DNA of 64,000 nucleotides from Afipia sp. GAS231 (GTDB lineage Bacteria > Pseudomonadota > Alphaproteobacteria > Rhizobiales > Xanthobacteraceae): contig NZ_LT629703.1 in assembly GCF_900103365.1 (NCBI RefSeq), positions 4,278,001 through 4,342,000 of the forward strand, read 5' to 3'. Positions 18,175 through 25,687 of the stretch are shown piece after piece; position 1 is the stretch's first letter; every line of letters begins with the position of its first letter. The position numbers were made by a program, and so were the translations under genes. The notes beneath the pieces are model-generated. The model was not told the DNA's origin. It made no database searches and was given only the letters and a program-made list of their open reading frames with translations.

Positions 18175-19251
18175 ATGAGTTGTCACTACCCTTTTCGTTT
18201 GACCACATTTGCCGTCGCCGTTTTTGCGCTGCTGGCGCCTGCCTGCATTTTGCCGCTGCACGCGGAAGTTGCCCAGCCGCAGGTGGCACAGCAGGCCGCA
18301 CTCGGCGGCAACGCCAAGCCTGAAGCTACCAAGCCTGAAGCCGCCAAGCCTGAAGCCGTCAAACCGCAGGCTGCGCCGACGACGGGCGGTTCAGCGACCA
18401 CGGGTGCCGCCGGCGCCGGCAATGTCGTGGCCGTCGATCCGGCCAATCCGGCGGCGCAAAAGGGCATCGCCGGCCGGGCGATCGACAAGGTGAGGGAGGT
18501 CGCGAAATCGGCGTCCGATATCTTCAGCCGCGTGCCGTGTCTGTCGCCGAAGGGCGGTGCAAAATCGATGGGCTCGCTGCCGCATGTCGCGAGCAAACTC
18601 GCCGCGGGGCAGCCGGTCGTGATCGTCGCGTTCGGTTCGTCGTCGACCGACGGTTACGGCGCGTCGTCGCCGGAATTCAAATATCCCAACCGGCTCGCCG
18701 CGCAGTTGCGCCGGCACTATCCGACCGCCGACATCACCGTCGTCAACCGTGGCAAGGGCGGCGAGGACGCGCCCGAAATGATGAAGCGGTTGCAGGCCGA
18801 AGTGATCGACATGCATCCGGATATGGTGATCTGGCAGGTCGGCACCAACGCGGTGCTGCGCAACCTCGATCCGGGCGAGACCGCCACCATGGTCGAGGCG
18901 GGCGTCAAACGGATTCAGGAAGCGGGAGCAGACCTGGTGCTGGTCGATCCGCAATATTCGCCGCGCGTCAACGAGCACCCCGAGAGCACCGGCAAGATGG
19001 TCAAGCTGCTCGGCAGGGTCGCCGAACTCCGTCACGTCGGCGTGTTTCCGCGCTTCGAGGTGATGCGCGACTGGCACGAGAGGCAGGCGATCCCGATCGA
19101 CAGCTTCGTCATCTCCGACGGCCTGCACATGAACGATTGGGGCTACGCCTGCTTCGCCCAACTGCTCGGCGACGACATCATCAAGTCGGTCGGCCAGATC
19201 AAGCTCGGCGTCAACGTGCCGTCCGACGTGCGGACCTACCGGCCGATGTAG
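18175..19251 (+). CDS. SGNH/GDSL hydrolase family periplasmic protein
   Basis: A 358-residue exported protein: a signal peptide (about 1-30), a Lys/Pro/Glu/Ala-rich linker with near repeats of KPEAA (about 42-62), then the SGNH domain from about residue 145. Blocks are complete: Ser in VAFGSSSTDGYG, Gly in VNRGKGGED, Asn in WQVGTNA, and the Asp-His pair in ISDGLHMNDWGY. It follows the divergent paralogue by 14 bp. With OpgC upstream, removal or transfer of acyl groups on a periplasmic glucan is a reasonable guess. Confidence 0.82.
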   Translation: MSCHYPFRLTTFAVAVFALLAPACILPLHAEVAQPQVAQQAALGGNAKPEATKPEAAKPEAVKPQAAPTTGGSATTGAAGAGNVVAVDPANPAAQKGIAGRAIDKVREVAKSASDIFSRVPCLSPKGGAKSMGSLPHVASKLAAGQPVVIVAFGSSSTDGYGASSPEFKYPNRLAAQLRRHYPTADITVVNRGKGGEDAPEMMKRLQAEVIDMHPDMVIWQVGTNAVLRNLDPGETATMVEAGVKRIQEAGADLVLVDPQYSPRVNEHPESTGKMVKLLGRVAELRHVGVFPRFEVMRDWHERQAIPIDSFVISDGLHMNDWGYACFAQLLGDDIIKSVGQIKLGVNVPSDVRTYRPM

Positions 19252-19253
19252 CT

Positions 19254-19401
19254 GTCGTCCCTGCGAACGCAGGGACCCATACGCCGCGGCGGATATAATG
19301 AACGGCGGCTTCGTAGGGTGGGCAAAGGCGCACTTGCGCCGTGCCCACCAACAGTCTTTGTGATACGCGAGGGTGGGCACGCTTCGCTTTGCCCACCCTA
19401 C
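19254..19401. repeat. Composite palindromic repeats (GTCGTCCCTGCG half copy, then GTAGGGTGGGCAAAG family)
   Basis: A half copy of the GTCGTCCCTGCGAACGCAGG repeat (from 19254) is followed by a full palindrome 19313-19401, with GTAGGGTGGGCAAAG mirrored by CTTTGCCCACCCTAC and inner GTGCCCACC/GGGTGGGCAC arms. It lies between convergent genes and may act as a shared transcript end. Confidence 0.82.
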
Positions 19402-19414
19402 GTACTCCATCCGC

Positions 19415-19497
19415 CGTCATTGCGAGGAGCGAAGCGACGAAGCAATCCAGACTTGCTTCAAGCGAGACTGGATTGCTTCGCTTCGCTCGCAATGACG
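19415..19497. repeat. Palindromic repeat family A, copy 2
   Basis: CGTCATTGCGAGGAGCG mirrored by CGCTCGCAATGACG, with AAGCAATCCA/TGGATTGCTT inner arms. It lies 12 bp beyond the metZ stop codon. Confidence 0.9.
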
Positions 19498-19508
19498 GTG
19501 AATGCGCC

Positions 19509-20702
19509 TCACGCCTTCTCCAGCGCCGCCGCAAAGTCCTCGATCAGATCATCGGCATGCTCGAGCCCGGCGGAGAAGCGAATAAAGCCTTCGCTGATGC
19601 CGAGTTCGGCGCGCGCCTCCGGCGCCAGCCGCTGGTGCGTCGTGGTGGCGGGATGGGTGACGAGGCTCTTGGCGTCGCCGAGATTGTTCGAGATGCGCGA
19701 GATCTTCAACCCGTTGAGGCAGCGGAACGCGCCGGCCTTGCCGCCCTTGACCTCGAAGCCGATCAGGGTCGAACCGGCGCGCATCTGCTTCTTCACCAAT
19801 GCAGCCTGCGGATGATCGGCGCGGCCGGGATAGATCAGCCGCGAGATCTTCGGATGGCTGGCGAGCGCATCCGCCACCTTCGCGGCGGTCTCGGTCTGCG
19901 CGCGCACGCGCACGGCCAGCGTCTCCAGCCCCTTCAGCAGCACCCAGGCATTGAACGGCGACATCGACGGGCCGGTCTGGCGCATGAAGTTGTGGATGTG
20001 CTCGGCGATGAAGGCTTCCGACGACAAAATGATGCCGCCGAGACAGCGGCCCTGGCCGTCGATGTGCTTGGTGGCGGAATAGACCACGACGTCGGCGCCG
20101 AGCGACAACGGGCTCTGCCAGATCGGGGTCGCGAACACGTTGTCGACGATCAGCCGCGCGCCGCCCTGATGCGCGATCTCGGCGATCGCCGAAATGTCCA
20201 TCACGTCGAGCGTCGGATTGGTCGGGCTTTCGAGGAAGCACGTCTTGGTGTTCGGCCGCATCGCCTTCTTCCACTGGTCGAGGTCGAGACCGTCGACGAG
20301 GGTGGACTGGATGCCGTAGCGCGGCAGCAGGTCTTCCACCACATAGCGGCAGGACCCGAACATCGCCTTCGCCGCCACCACGTGGTCGCCGGCTTTCAGC
20401 GGCGCCAGGATCGCGGTGGTCACCGCGGCCATGCCGGTGGCGGTCGCGCGGGCGGCTTCGGCGCCTTCGAGCTCGATCATGCGGCGCTCGAACATCGAGA
20501 TGTTGGGATTGGAAAACCGCGAATAGAGAAAGCCGGGATCCTCGCCCTTGAACCGCGCCTCGCATTGCTCGGCGCTGTCGTAAATGAACCCCTGGGTCAG
20601 AAACAGCGCCTCGGAGGTCTCGCCGTATTGCGAACGTAGGGTGCCGGAATGGACCAGCTTGGTTTCGGGACGATAGCGGGTGGTAGAATTAGCCTCAGAC
20701 AT
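19509..20702 (-). CDS. metZ: O-succinylhomoserine sulfhydrylase MetZ
   Basis: A 397-residue PLP enzyme of the Cys/Met metabolism family that makes homocysteine from O-succinylhomoserine and sulfide. Motifs: YSRFSNPNISMFERRM, ATATGMAAV, LESPTNPTLDVMD, and the cofactor Lys in VVVYSATKHIDGQGRCLGG. Close relatives with the same fold (cystathionine synthases) cannot be fully excluded, but the SAM-II riboswitch upstream fits MetZ. GGAGGT lies just before the ATG. Confidence 0.92.
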   Translation of the reverse strand: MSEANSTTRYRPETKLVHSGTLRSQYGETSEALFLTQGFIYDSAEQCEARFKGEDPGFLYSRFSNPNISMFERRMIELEGAEAARATATGMAAVTTAILAPLKAGDHVVAAKAMFGSCRYVVEDLLPRYGIQSTLVDGLDLDQWKKAMRPNTKTCFLESPTNPTLDVMDISAIAEIAHQGGARLIVDNVFATPIWQSPLSLGADVVVYSATKHIDGQGRCLGGIILSSEAFIAEHIHNFMRQTGPSMSPFNAWVLLKGLETLAVRVRAQTETAAKVADALASHPKISRLIYPGRADHPQAALVKKQMRAGSTLIGFEVKGGKAGAFRCLNGLKISRISNNLGDAKSLVTHPATTTHQRLAPEARAELGISEGFIRFSAGLEHADDLIEDFAAALEKA

Positions 20703-20739
20703 GTGACCTCCGTCGTGACCATCCTTCGAAAATGGTCAC

Positions 20740-20774
20740 AAAAAAACCGGCCTGGAAAAATTTCCACAAGCCGG
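20740..20774 (-). terminator. Intrinsic terminator in the metZ leader
   Basis: Read on the minus strand, CCGGCTTGTGGAAA pairs with TTTCCAGGCCGG, followed by seven T. It lies between the riboswitch and metZ. An upstream CCGGG/CCCGG pairing that uses part of the same stem offers an alternative antiterminator, so binding of SAM could control read-through. Confidence 0.85.
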
Positions 20775-20793
20775 GATCACACGCGTCCCCGGC

Positions 20794-20851
20794 CTGTTTA
20801 GCGACTTATTTAACGTGGCTGCAAGCCGGCCGGCTCAAATCACCACGGGAT
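20794..20851 (-). ncRNA. SAM-II riboswitch (metA/metZ type)
   Basis: On the minus strand the leader shows the SAM-II core: GTGGTGATTTGAGCCGGC, then CTTGCAGCCACGTTAAATAA and GTCGCTAAA, the invariant blocks of this pseudoknot aptamer. SAM-II riboswitches are known from alphaproteobacteria before methionine genes and respond to S-adenosylmethionine. Here the aptamer is followed by a terminator, so control by premature transcription end is likely. Confidence 0.95.
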
Positions 20852-20978
20852 AAGTCATGCTGATATTCCCTCGCGCCCTTTTCGTCAAGGCGGCCATCGG
20901 ATAACCCGTAAAAGCCCTTATTTATGAGGTCTGGATGGCATTTGGGCCATCCGACGGGCCGCCTCAGAGGACCACGCC

Positions 20979-22085
20979 GTGTCGTTTTCGCTGCCGCCCG
21001 ACGCCAATGGAATTCTGCCCGACCGCATGATCGCAGCGATGGCGGATGCGGGTCTCATCCTGCCCGAATACCCCTTTGTCGAAAGCCAGATCCAGCCGGC
21101 GAGCCTCGATTTGCGCCTCGGCGATATCGCCTACCGGGTGCGCGCGAGCTTCCTGCCCGGGCCGGGCGCGACGGTGGCCGAGCGCATCGACGAATTGAAG
21201 CTGCATGAAATAGATCTAAGCGACGGCGCGGTGCTGGAGACGAATTGCGTCTACATCGTCCCGCTGTTGGAAAGCCTTGCGCTGCCGCGCGAGATCGTTG
21301 CGGCTGCGAACCCCAAGAGTTCGACCGGGCGGCTCGACGTGTTCACCCGCGTGATCGCCGACGGCACGCGCCGCTTCGACATGATCGGCGCCGGCTATCA
21401 CGGCCCGCTCTATGCCGAGATCAGCCCGAAGACGTTCCCGGTGCTGCTGCGCGAGGGTTCGCGGCTCTCACAGGTGCGTTTCCGCACCGGCGACGCGATC
21501 CTCAATGCCGACGAACTCGATGCGCTGCACGCGGCCGAGCGGCTGGTCGATATCGACGATGCAGATTTGGCCAACGGCGTCGCGCTGTCGGTCGATCTGT
21601 CCGGCGAGAACGCAAACGGCTTTGTCGGCTACCGCGCCAAGCGCCACACCGGCGTGGTCGATATCGATCGCCGCGGCGGCTATGCAGTCGGCGAATTCTG
21701 GGAGCCGATCGAGGCGCGGCCCGACGGCAGTCTCATTCTCGATCCCGGCGAGTTCTACATTCTGGCGTCGAAAGAGGCCGTGCAGGTGCCCCCGGATTAT
21801 GCGGCGGAAATGGTGCCGTTCGATCCCCTGGTCGGCGAATTCCGCGTCCACTATGCCGGATTCTTCGATCCTGGCTTCGGCTATGCCGGCGCCGGCGGGC
21901 AGGGCTCGCGCGCCGTGCTGGAGGTGCGCTCGCGCGAGGTGCCGTTCATCCTCGAACACGGCCAGATCGTCGGCCGCCTCGTCTACGAGAAAATGCTGGC
22001 GCGGCCCGACGCGATGTACGGCCAGAAGATCGGCTCGAACTATCAGGCGCAGGGCCTGAAGCTCTCCAAGCATTTCAAGGTCTGA
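20979..22085 (+). CDS. dcd: 2'-deoxycytidine 5'-triphosphate deaminase, double-domain Dcd family
   Basis: A 368-residue protein about twice the length of E. coli Dcd, with two dUTPase/Dcd-type beta-barrel halves. The first half holds QPASLDLRLGDIAYRV and the substrate-loop motif AANPKSSTGRLDVFTRVI; the second repeats the fold (LDPGEFYILASKEAVQVPPDYAAEMVP by segments, and GQIVGRLVYEKM). The expected role is dCTP deamination to dUTP for thymidylate synthesis. The GTG at 20979 is used, with AGAGGA upstream. The catalytic residues of the second half are not obvious. Confidence 0.85.
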   Translation: MSFSLPPDANGILPDRMIAAMADAGLILPEYPFVESQIQPASLDLRLGDIAYRVRASFLPGPGATVAERIDELKLHEIDLSDGAVLETNCVYIVPLLESLALPREIVAAANPKSSTGRLDVFTRVIADGTRRFDMIGAGYHGPLYAEISPKTFPVLLREGSRLSQVRFRTGDAILNADELDALHAAERLVDIDDADLANGVALSVDLSGENANGFVGYRAKRHTGVVDIDRRGGYAVGEFWEPIEARPDGSLILDPGEFYILASKEAVQVPPDYAAEMVPFDPLVGEFRVHYAGFFDPGFGYAGAGGQGSRAVLEVRSREVPFILEHGQIVGRLVYEKMLARPDAMYGQKIGSNYQAQGLKLSKHFKV

Positions 22086-22100
22086 GTCCGGACATCTTGT

Positions 22101-23702
22101 TCAATGCGCCGCGGCCGCGGCCGTCTTCGCTTTCCGCGTCAGCGCAACCGCCAGGGCTGCGATCACAAGCACCACGCCGATCACCGCAAAGGTGTCGCTG
22201 AAGCCCATCACCAGCGCCTGATGCTTCACGGTCTTGCCGAGCGCGATGATCGCCTGCTGATGCGCGGCGGCCGGATCGGGCACGCCATGCGCCATGAAAT
22301 AGTCGGTCGTCTGGGCGATCCGGTTGCGCACTTCCTCGCGGCCGAGCGTCACCGACTGGCCGATGATGTTGGAATGAAACTGCTCGCGCTTGGTGATCAC
22401 GGTGGCGAGCACGGCGGTGCCGATCGCGCCGCCGAGGTTGCGCAGCATGTTGCTGATACCCGACGCGGCCGCGGCGTCCTGCGGCGCGGTGGCGCTTGTC
22501 GATACCGAGGTCAACGGGGTCAGCACCATGGCCTGGCCGATGGCGCGCACGATGTTGGGAATCCAGAGCTGGTCGCCGGCATAGTCGGGCGACATCGCCG
22601 TGTTCATGAAACAGCTATAAGCGAAGATCAGGAGGCCGGTGATGGCGATATAACGGGCGTCGAGGCGTTGCATCAGCCTTGGGATCAGCGGAATCAGCAG
22701 CAATTGCGGCAGACCGGTCCACGCCAGCACGGCGCCGATCTGCTCGGCATTGTAGCCCTGCGCCTGGCCGAGATAGGCCGGCAGGATATAGACCGATCCG
22801 AACAGCGCAAAGCCGAGCAGCGTCACCGCGATGGTGCCGAACCCGAAATTGCGCCGCTTCAGGAGCCGCAGCCGGATCAGCGGCTTTTCGACCGTCAGTT
22901 CGATCCAGACGAACAGCGACAGGCTTACCAGCGCGATAACAGCCAGTCGCAGGATGAAGGGGGAGGCGAACCAGTCGTCCTTGTTACCTTCCTCAAGCAC
23001 GGTCTGGAAGGCGGACAATCCGATAGCCATGGTGAAGATGCCGGCCCAGTCGCCCTCTCTCAAGAGCTTGAACTGCATCGGCTGCCGCTCCAGCGTGAAA
23101 TAGAGCGCGGTCACCATCACGATGGTCGGCACCACGTTGACGAAGAAGATGGTTCGCCAGCCGTAATTCTCGGTGAGATAGCCGCCGATGGTCGGCCCGA
23201 TCGCAGGTGCAAAGGTGACCGACAGGGCGAAGATGGCGAGGCCCACCGGCTGCTGCGGCTTCGGCAGCTTGGTCAGCACCAGCGTGAACGCCATCGGGAT
23301 CAGCACGCCGCCGGCAAAACCCTGCAGGCCGCGCATCGCGATCATCGAAGGCAGATCGTGGGTGAAGGCACACGCCACCGAGAAGGCCGCAAACAATGCG
23401 GCGCTGGCCAGCATGTAGCGGCGGAACGAGAACACGCGGCTGAGATAGTCGGTCAGGGGAATGACGACGATCTCGCCGATCAGGTAGGAGGTCGAGATCC
23501 ACGAGCCGTTGTCGACGCCGGTGCCGATGCCGCCTTCGATGTTGAGCAGCGAGGCGTTGGTGATCTGGATGTTCAGGATCGCCATGAACGAGCCGATCAT
23601 GGCGGCGAGCACGGCGATCCAGGTGGTGGCGCTGGCGCGATCAGATGTTGTGGGCGAGGTCGGAAGCGCTGATGTCGAGGCGGACGGGCTGAGATTTGAC
23701 AT
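22101..23702 (-). CDS. DHA2-family (EmrB/QacA-like) MFS drug efflux transporter
   Basis: A 533-residue transporter with about 14 membrane helices. Signature segments are FMAILNIQITNASLLNIEGG (motif D1 region), WISTSYLIGEIVVIPLTDYL, RGLQGFAGGVLIPMA and APAIGPTIGGYLTENYGWR (motif C). It is the inner-membrane pump of a tripartite exporter with the fusion protein encoded just upstream. The start ATG at 23702, preceded by GGGAGC, lies inside the 3' end of the fusion-protein gene, so the two are translationally coupled. Confidence 0.93.
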   Translation of the reverse strand: MSNLSPSASTSALPTSPTTSDRASATTWIAVLAAMIGSFMAILNIQITNASLLNIEGGIGTGVDNGSWISTSYLIGEIVVIPLTDYLSRVFSFRRYMLASAALFAAFSVACAFTHDLPSMIAMRGLQGFAGGVLIPMAFTLVLTKLPKPQQPVGLAIFALSVTFAPAIGPTIGGYLTENYGWRTIFFVNVVPTIVMVTALYFTLERQPMQFKLLREGDWAGIFTMAIGLSAFQTVLEEGNKDDWFASPFILRLAVIALVSLSLFVWIELTVEKPLIRLRLLKRRNFGFGTIAVTLLGFALFGSVYILPAYLGQAQGYNAEQIGAVLAWTGLPQLLLIPLIPRLMQRLDARYIAITGLLIFAYSCFMNTAMSPDYAGDQLWIPNIVRAIGQAMVLTPLTSVSTSATAPQDAAAASGISNMLRNLGGAIGTAVLATVITKREQFHSNIIGQSVTLGREEVRNRIAQTTDYFMAHGVPDPAAAHQQAIIALGKTVKHQALVMGFSDTFAVIGVVLVIAALAVALTRKAKTAAAAAH

Positions 23703-24912
23703 GGCACGATGCTCCCTGAACAGAATTCGAAACCTTGGTTGCGGCCCCCGCCTGGCGGATCGGCGCCTTGGCGCGGGTCTCGATGGTCGGGATCACGGAC
23801 ATGCCCGGCCGCAGCTCCACGAGCGAAGCGTTGCCGCGGTCGAGCGCGATCTTCACGGGAATGCGCTGCACGACCTTGGTGAAGTTGCCGGTGGCGTTGT
23901 CCGGCGGCAGCAGCGCGAATTCCTGGCCGCTGGCCGGTGCGATGCTGTCGACATGGCCGTGCACGATCTGGCCGGGGAACATGTCGACGGCGATGTCCAC
24001 CGCCTGTCCCTCATGCACGTCGGTGAGCTGCGTCTCCTTGTAGTTGGCAACCACATAGGCGCCGCTGGCCGGCACCACCGACATCAACTGCGTGCCAGCC
24101 TGCACGAACTGGCCGACCCGCAGCGTGCGGTTGCCGACCACGCCGTCGATCGGAGCTGTAATGGTGGTGTAGCCGAGATTGAGTTCGGCCTGATTCTGGA
24201 TCGCCTGAGCCCGCGACAATGCAGCATTGGCCTGCACGATCTCGGCCTTGAGCAGGTCGACCTGCTTTTGCGCCGACGTCAGGTTGGCGGTATCGCGCGC
24301 CAACGCGGCCTGTGCGCCGCCGTTGCGCGATTGCGCCTGCTGCGCATTCTGCACGCTGCCGTATCCGGTGGTCGCAAGATCGGAATAGCGCTTGTTTTCC
24401 TGAACTGCGAAAGTCAGCGTAGCCCGGTCGACTTCGAGCGTGGCCTCGGCTGCGGCGATGACGGCCTGCTGGACTTCGAGTTGCGCCTGCTTGCTCGTAA
24501 TCGCCGCTTGCGCCGCGGCGACATCAGCCTTGGCCTGGTCGAGCGCGACCTTGAAATCCCGGTCGTCGATCCGCGCCAGGACCTGTCCGGCCTTGACGCG
24601 CTCGTTGTCGCCGACGAGCACCTGATGCAGGTAGCCCGAAACCTTCGGCGCGATCGTGGTGTTATCGGCCTTCACGTAGGCGTCGTCGGTGGAGACCAGG
24701 TATTGCCCGACCGTCCAGTAATCCCACCCATACCACACGCCACCGGCCAGTACGGCCAGCGCCGCACCGGTCAGCAAGGCCTTGCGAAAATTAAACTTTC
24801 TGACTGCCGGCTGGGCCGGGGCCGTCGTTTCGGTGAGGCCGGGCAGCAAGTCCTTGCTGATGTCGGCTGGAACCGGGCTCTCGATCTCGAAGGAGGTGGA
24901 ATGGCGGGTCAT
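23641..24912 (-). CDS. HlyD/EmrA-family membrane fusion protein
   Basis: A 423-residue periplasmic adaptor anchored by one N-terminal helix (about residues 45-65). The barrel-sandwich half-motifs (STDDAYVKADNTTIAPKVSG near 75 and APIDGVVGNRTLRVGQFV near 265) flank a long Ala/Gln-rich coiled coil (about 115-245). The ATG at 24912 with GAGGG upstream is chosen over a TTG at 24927. It overlaps the pump gene by 62 bp, an unusually long overlap that also encodes its last 20 residues. Confidence 0.92.
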   Translation of the reverse strand: MTRHSTSFEIESPVPADISKDLLPGLTETTAPAQPAVRKFNFRKALLTGAALAVLAGGVWYGWDYWTVGQYLVSTDDAYVKADNTTIAPKVSGYLHQVLVGDNERVKAGQVLARIDDRDFKVALDQAKADVAAAQAAITSKQAQLEVQQAVIAAAEATLEVDRATLTFAVQENKRYSDLATTGYGSVQNAQQAQSRNGGAQAALARDTANLTSAQKQVDLLKAEIVQANAALSRAQAIQNQAELNLGYTTITAPIDGVVGNRTLRVGQFVQAGTQLMSVVPASGAYVVANYKETQLTDVHEGQAVDIAVDMFPGQIVHGHVDSIAPASGQEFALLPPDNATGNFTKVVQRIPVKIALDRGNASLVELRPGMSVIPTIETRAKAPIRQAGAATKVSNSVQGASCHVKSQPVRLDISASDLAHNI

Positions 24913-24948
24913 GGGTGTCGCCCTCAATTAGGAAACTTGATATTTTCC

Positions 24949-24987
24949 AAAATAGACCCTACCTTTGAACTGTCAATAGAATGACAG
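24949..24987 (-). promoter_or_regulatory. emrAB-type promoter with embedded TetR operator
   Basis: On the minus strand TTGACA (plus-strand 24971-24976) and TATTTT (24949-24954) are 16 bp apart and point to the efflux operon. The -35 lies inside the inverted repeat CTGTCA-N6-TGACAG (24970-24987), midway to the divergent TetR gene. Repressor binding there would block both directions. Confidence 0.72.
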
Positions 24988-25002
24988 GCATCATTTAATC
25001 AC

Positions 25003-25686
25003 ATGGCTGAGATCAAGATCACCCGAGCCCCCGACCAGAGCGGGGATCCCTGCGAAGAGCGCCGCCTCCGGGGGCGACCACGGGTTCGCCCCGACGACGA
25101 AACGCGCCAGGTCATCTACGAAGCGGCACGGCACGAGTTCTCAAACAATGGCTATGCCGCGACCAGTATCGAGAGCGTGGCGCGCCGCGCCGGGGTCTCG
25201 ACCAAAACGCTCTACCGTTTAATCCCGAACAAAGCGGCGCTGTTCGAAGGCATGACGTCGGATCGGATCGATCGGTTTCTGTCCGAAATCAATCTGGAGG
25301 CGATCGATCATGCCGAGATCGACGAAGCGCTGTTCGCGGCGCTGATGGCCTGCGCCGATCTCGCGCTCGACAAGGAGGTCGTTGCGCTTCAGAGCATGGT
25401 GCTGCAGGAGGCCGGAAAATTCTCCGATCTGGCCGGAGCGTTCTACCGCAACGGAATCCAGCGGGCCGTCAAGGCGCTGGCCGACTGGCTGACCACGCAG
25501 GAGAAACGCGGGTTGATCAGGCTCGACGATGCCGAAGAAGCCGCCGGGATGTTGCTTGGCATGGTCGCGGATGCGCCACGGCGCGCCACCATGTTCGGTG
25601 GCCTTCCATTGCCATCGCGCCCGCAAATCGAAGCACGAGTCCGGAAATGCGTCGGCGTATTCCTCAGGGGATATCGAGCGGCGTGA
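25003..25686 (+). CDS. TetR-family transcriptional regulator (likely repressor of the efflux pair)
   Basis: A 227-residue regulator. The TetR HTH lies at about residues 32-80 (VIYEAARHEFSNNGYAATSI, then VARRAGVSTKTLYRLIPNKAALF). The C-terminal half is the variable ligand-binding domain. It is transcribed divergently from the HlyD/MFS operon with a 90-bp gap holding a palindromic operator, the usual arrangement for a local drug-responsive repressor. The ligand is unknown. It ends one base before the stop of the convergent amidase gene. Confidence 0.9.
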   Translation: MAEIKITRAPDQSGDPCEERRLRGRPRVRPDDETRQVIYEAARHEFSNNGYAATSIESVARRAGVSTKTLYRLIPNKAALFEGMTSDRIDRFLSEINLEAIDHAEIDEALFAALMACADLALDKEVVALQSMVLQEAGKFSDLAGAFYRNGIQRAVKALADWLTTQEKRGLIRLDDAEEAAGMLLGMVADAPRRATMFGGLPLPSRPQIEARVRKCVGVFLRGYRAA

Positions 25687-25687
25687 G

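Noticed and set aside
22104..23672. A 522-codon open frame on the plus strand opposite the MFS transporter gene
   Set aside because: It is rich in Arg, His, Asp and Gln with no domain or hydrophobic pattern, as expected for the reverse strand of a high-GC membrane-protein gene.
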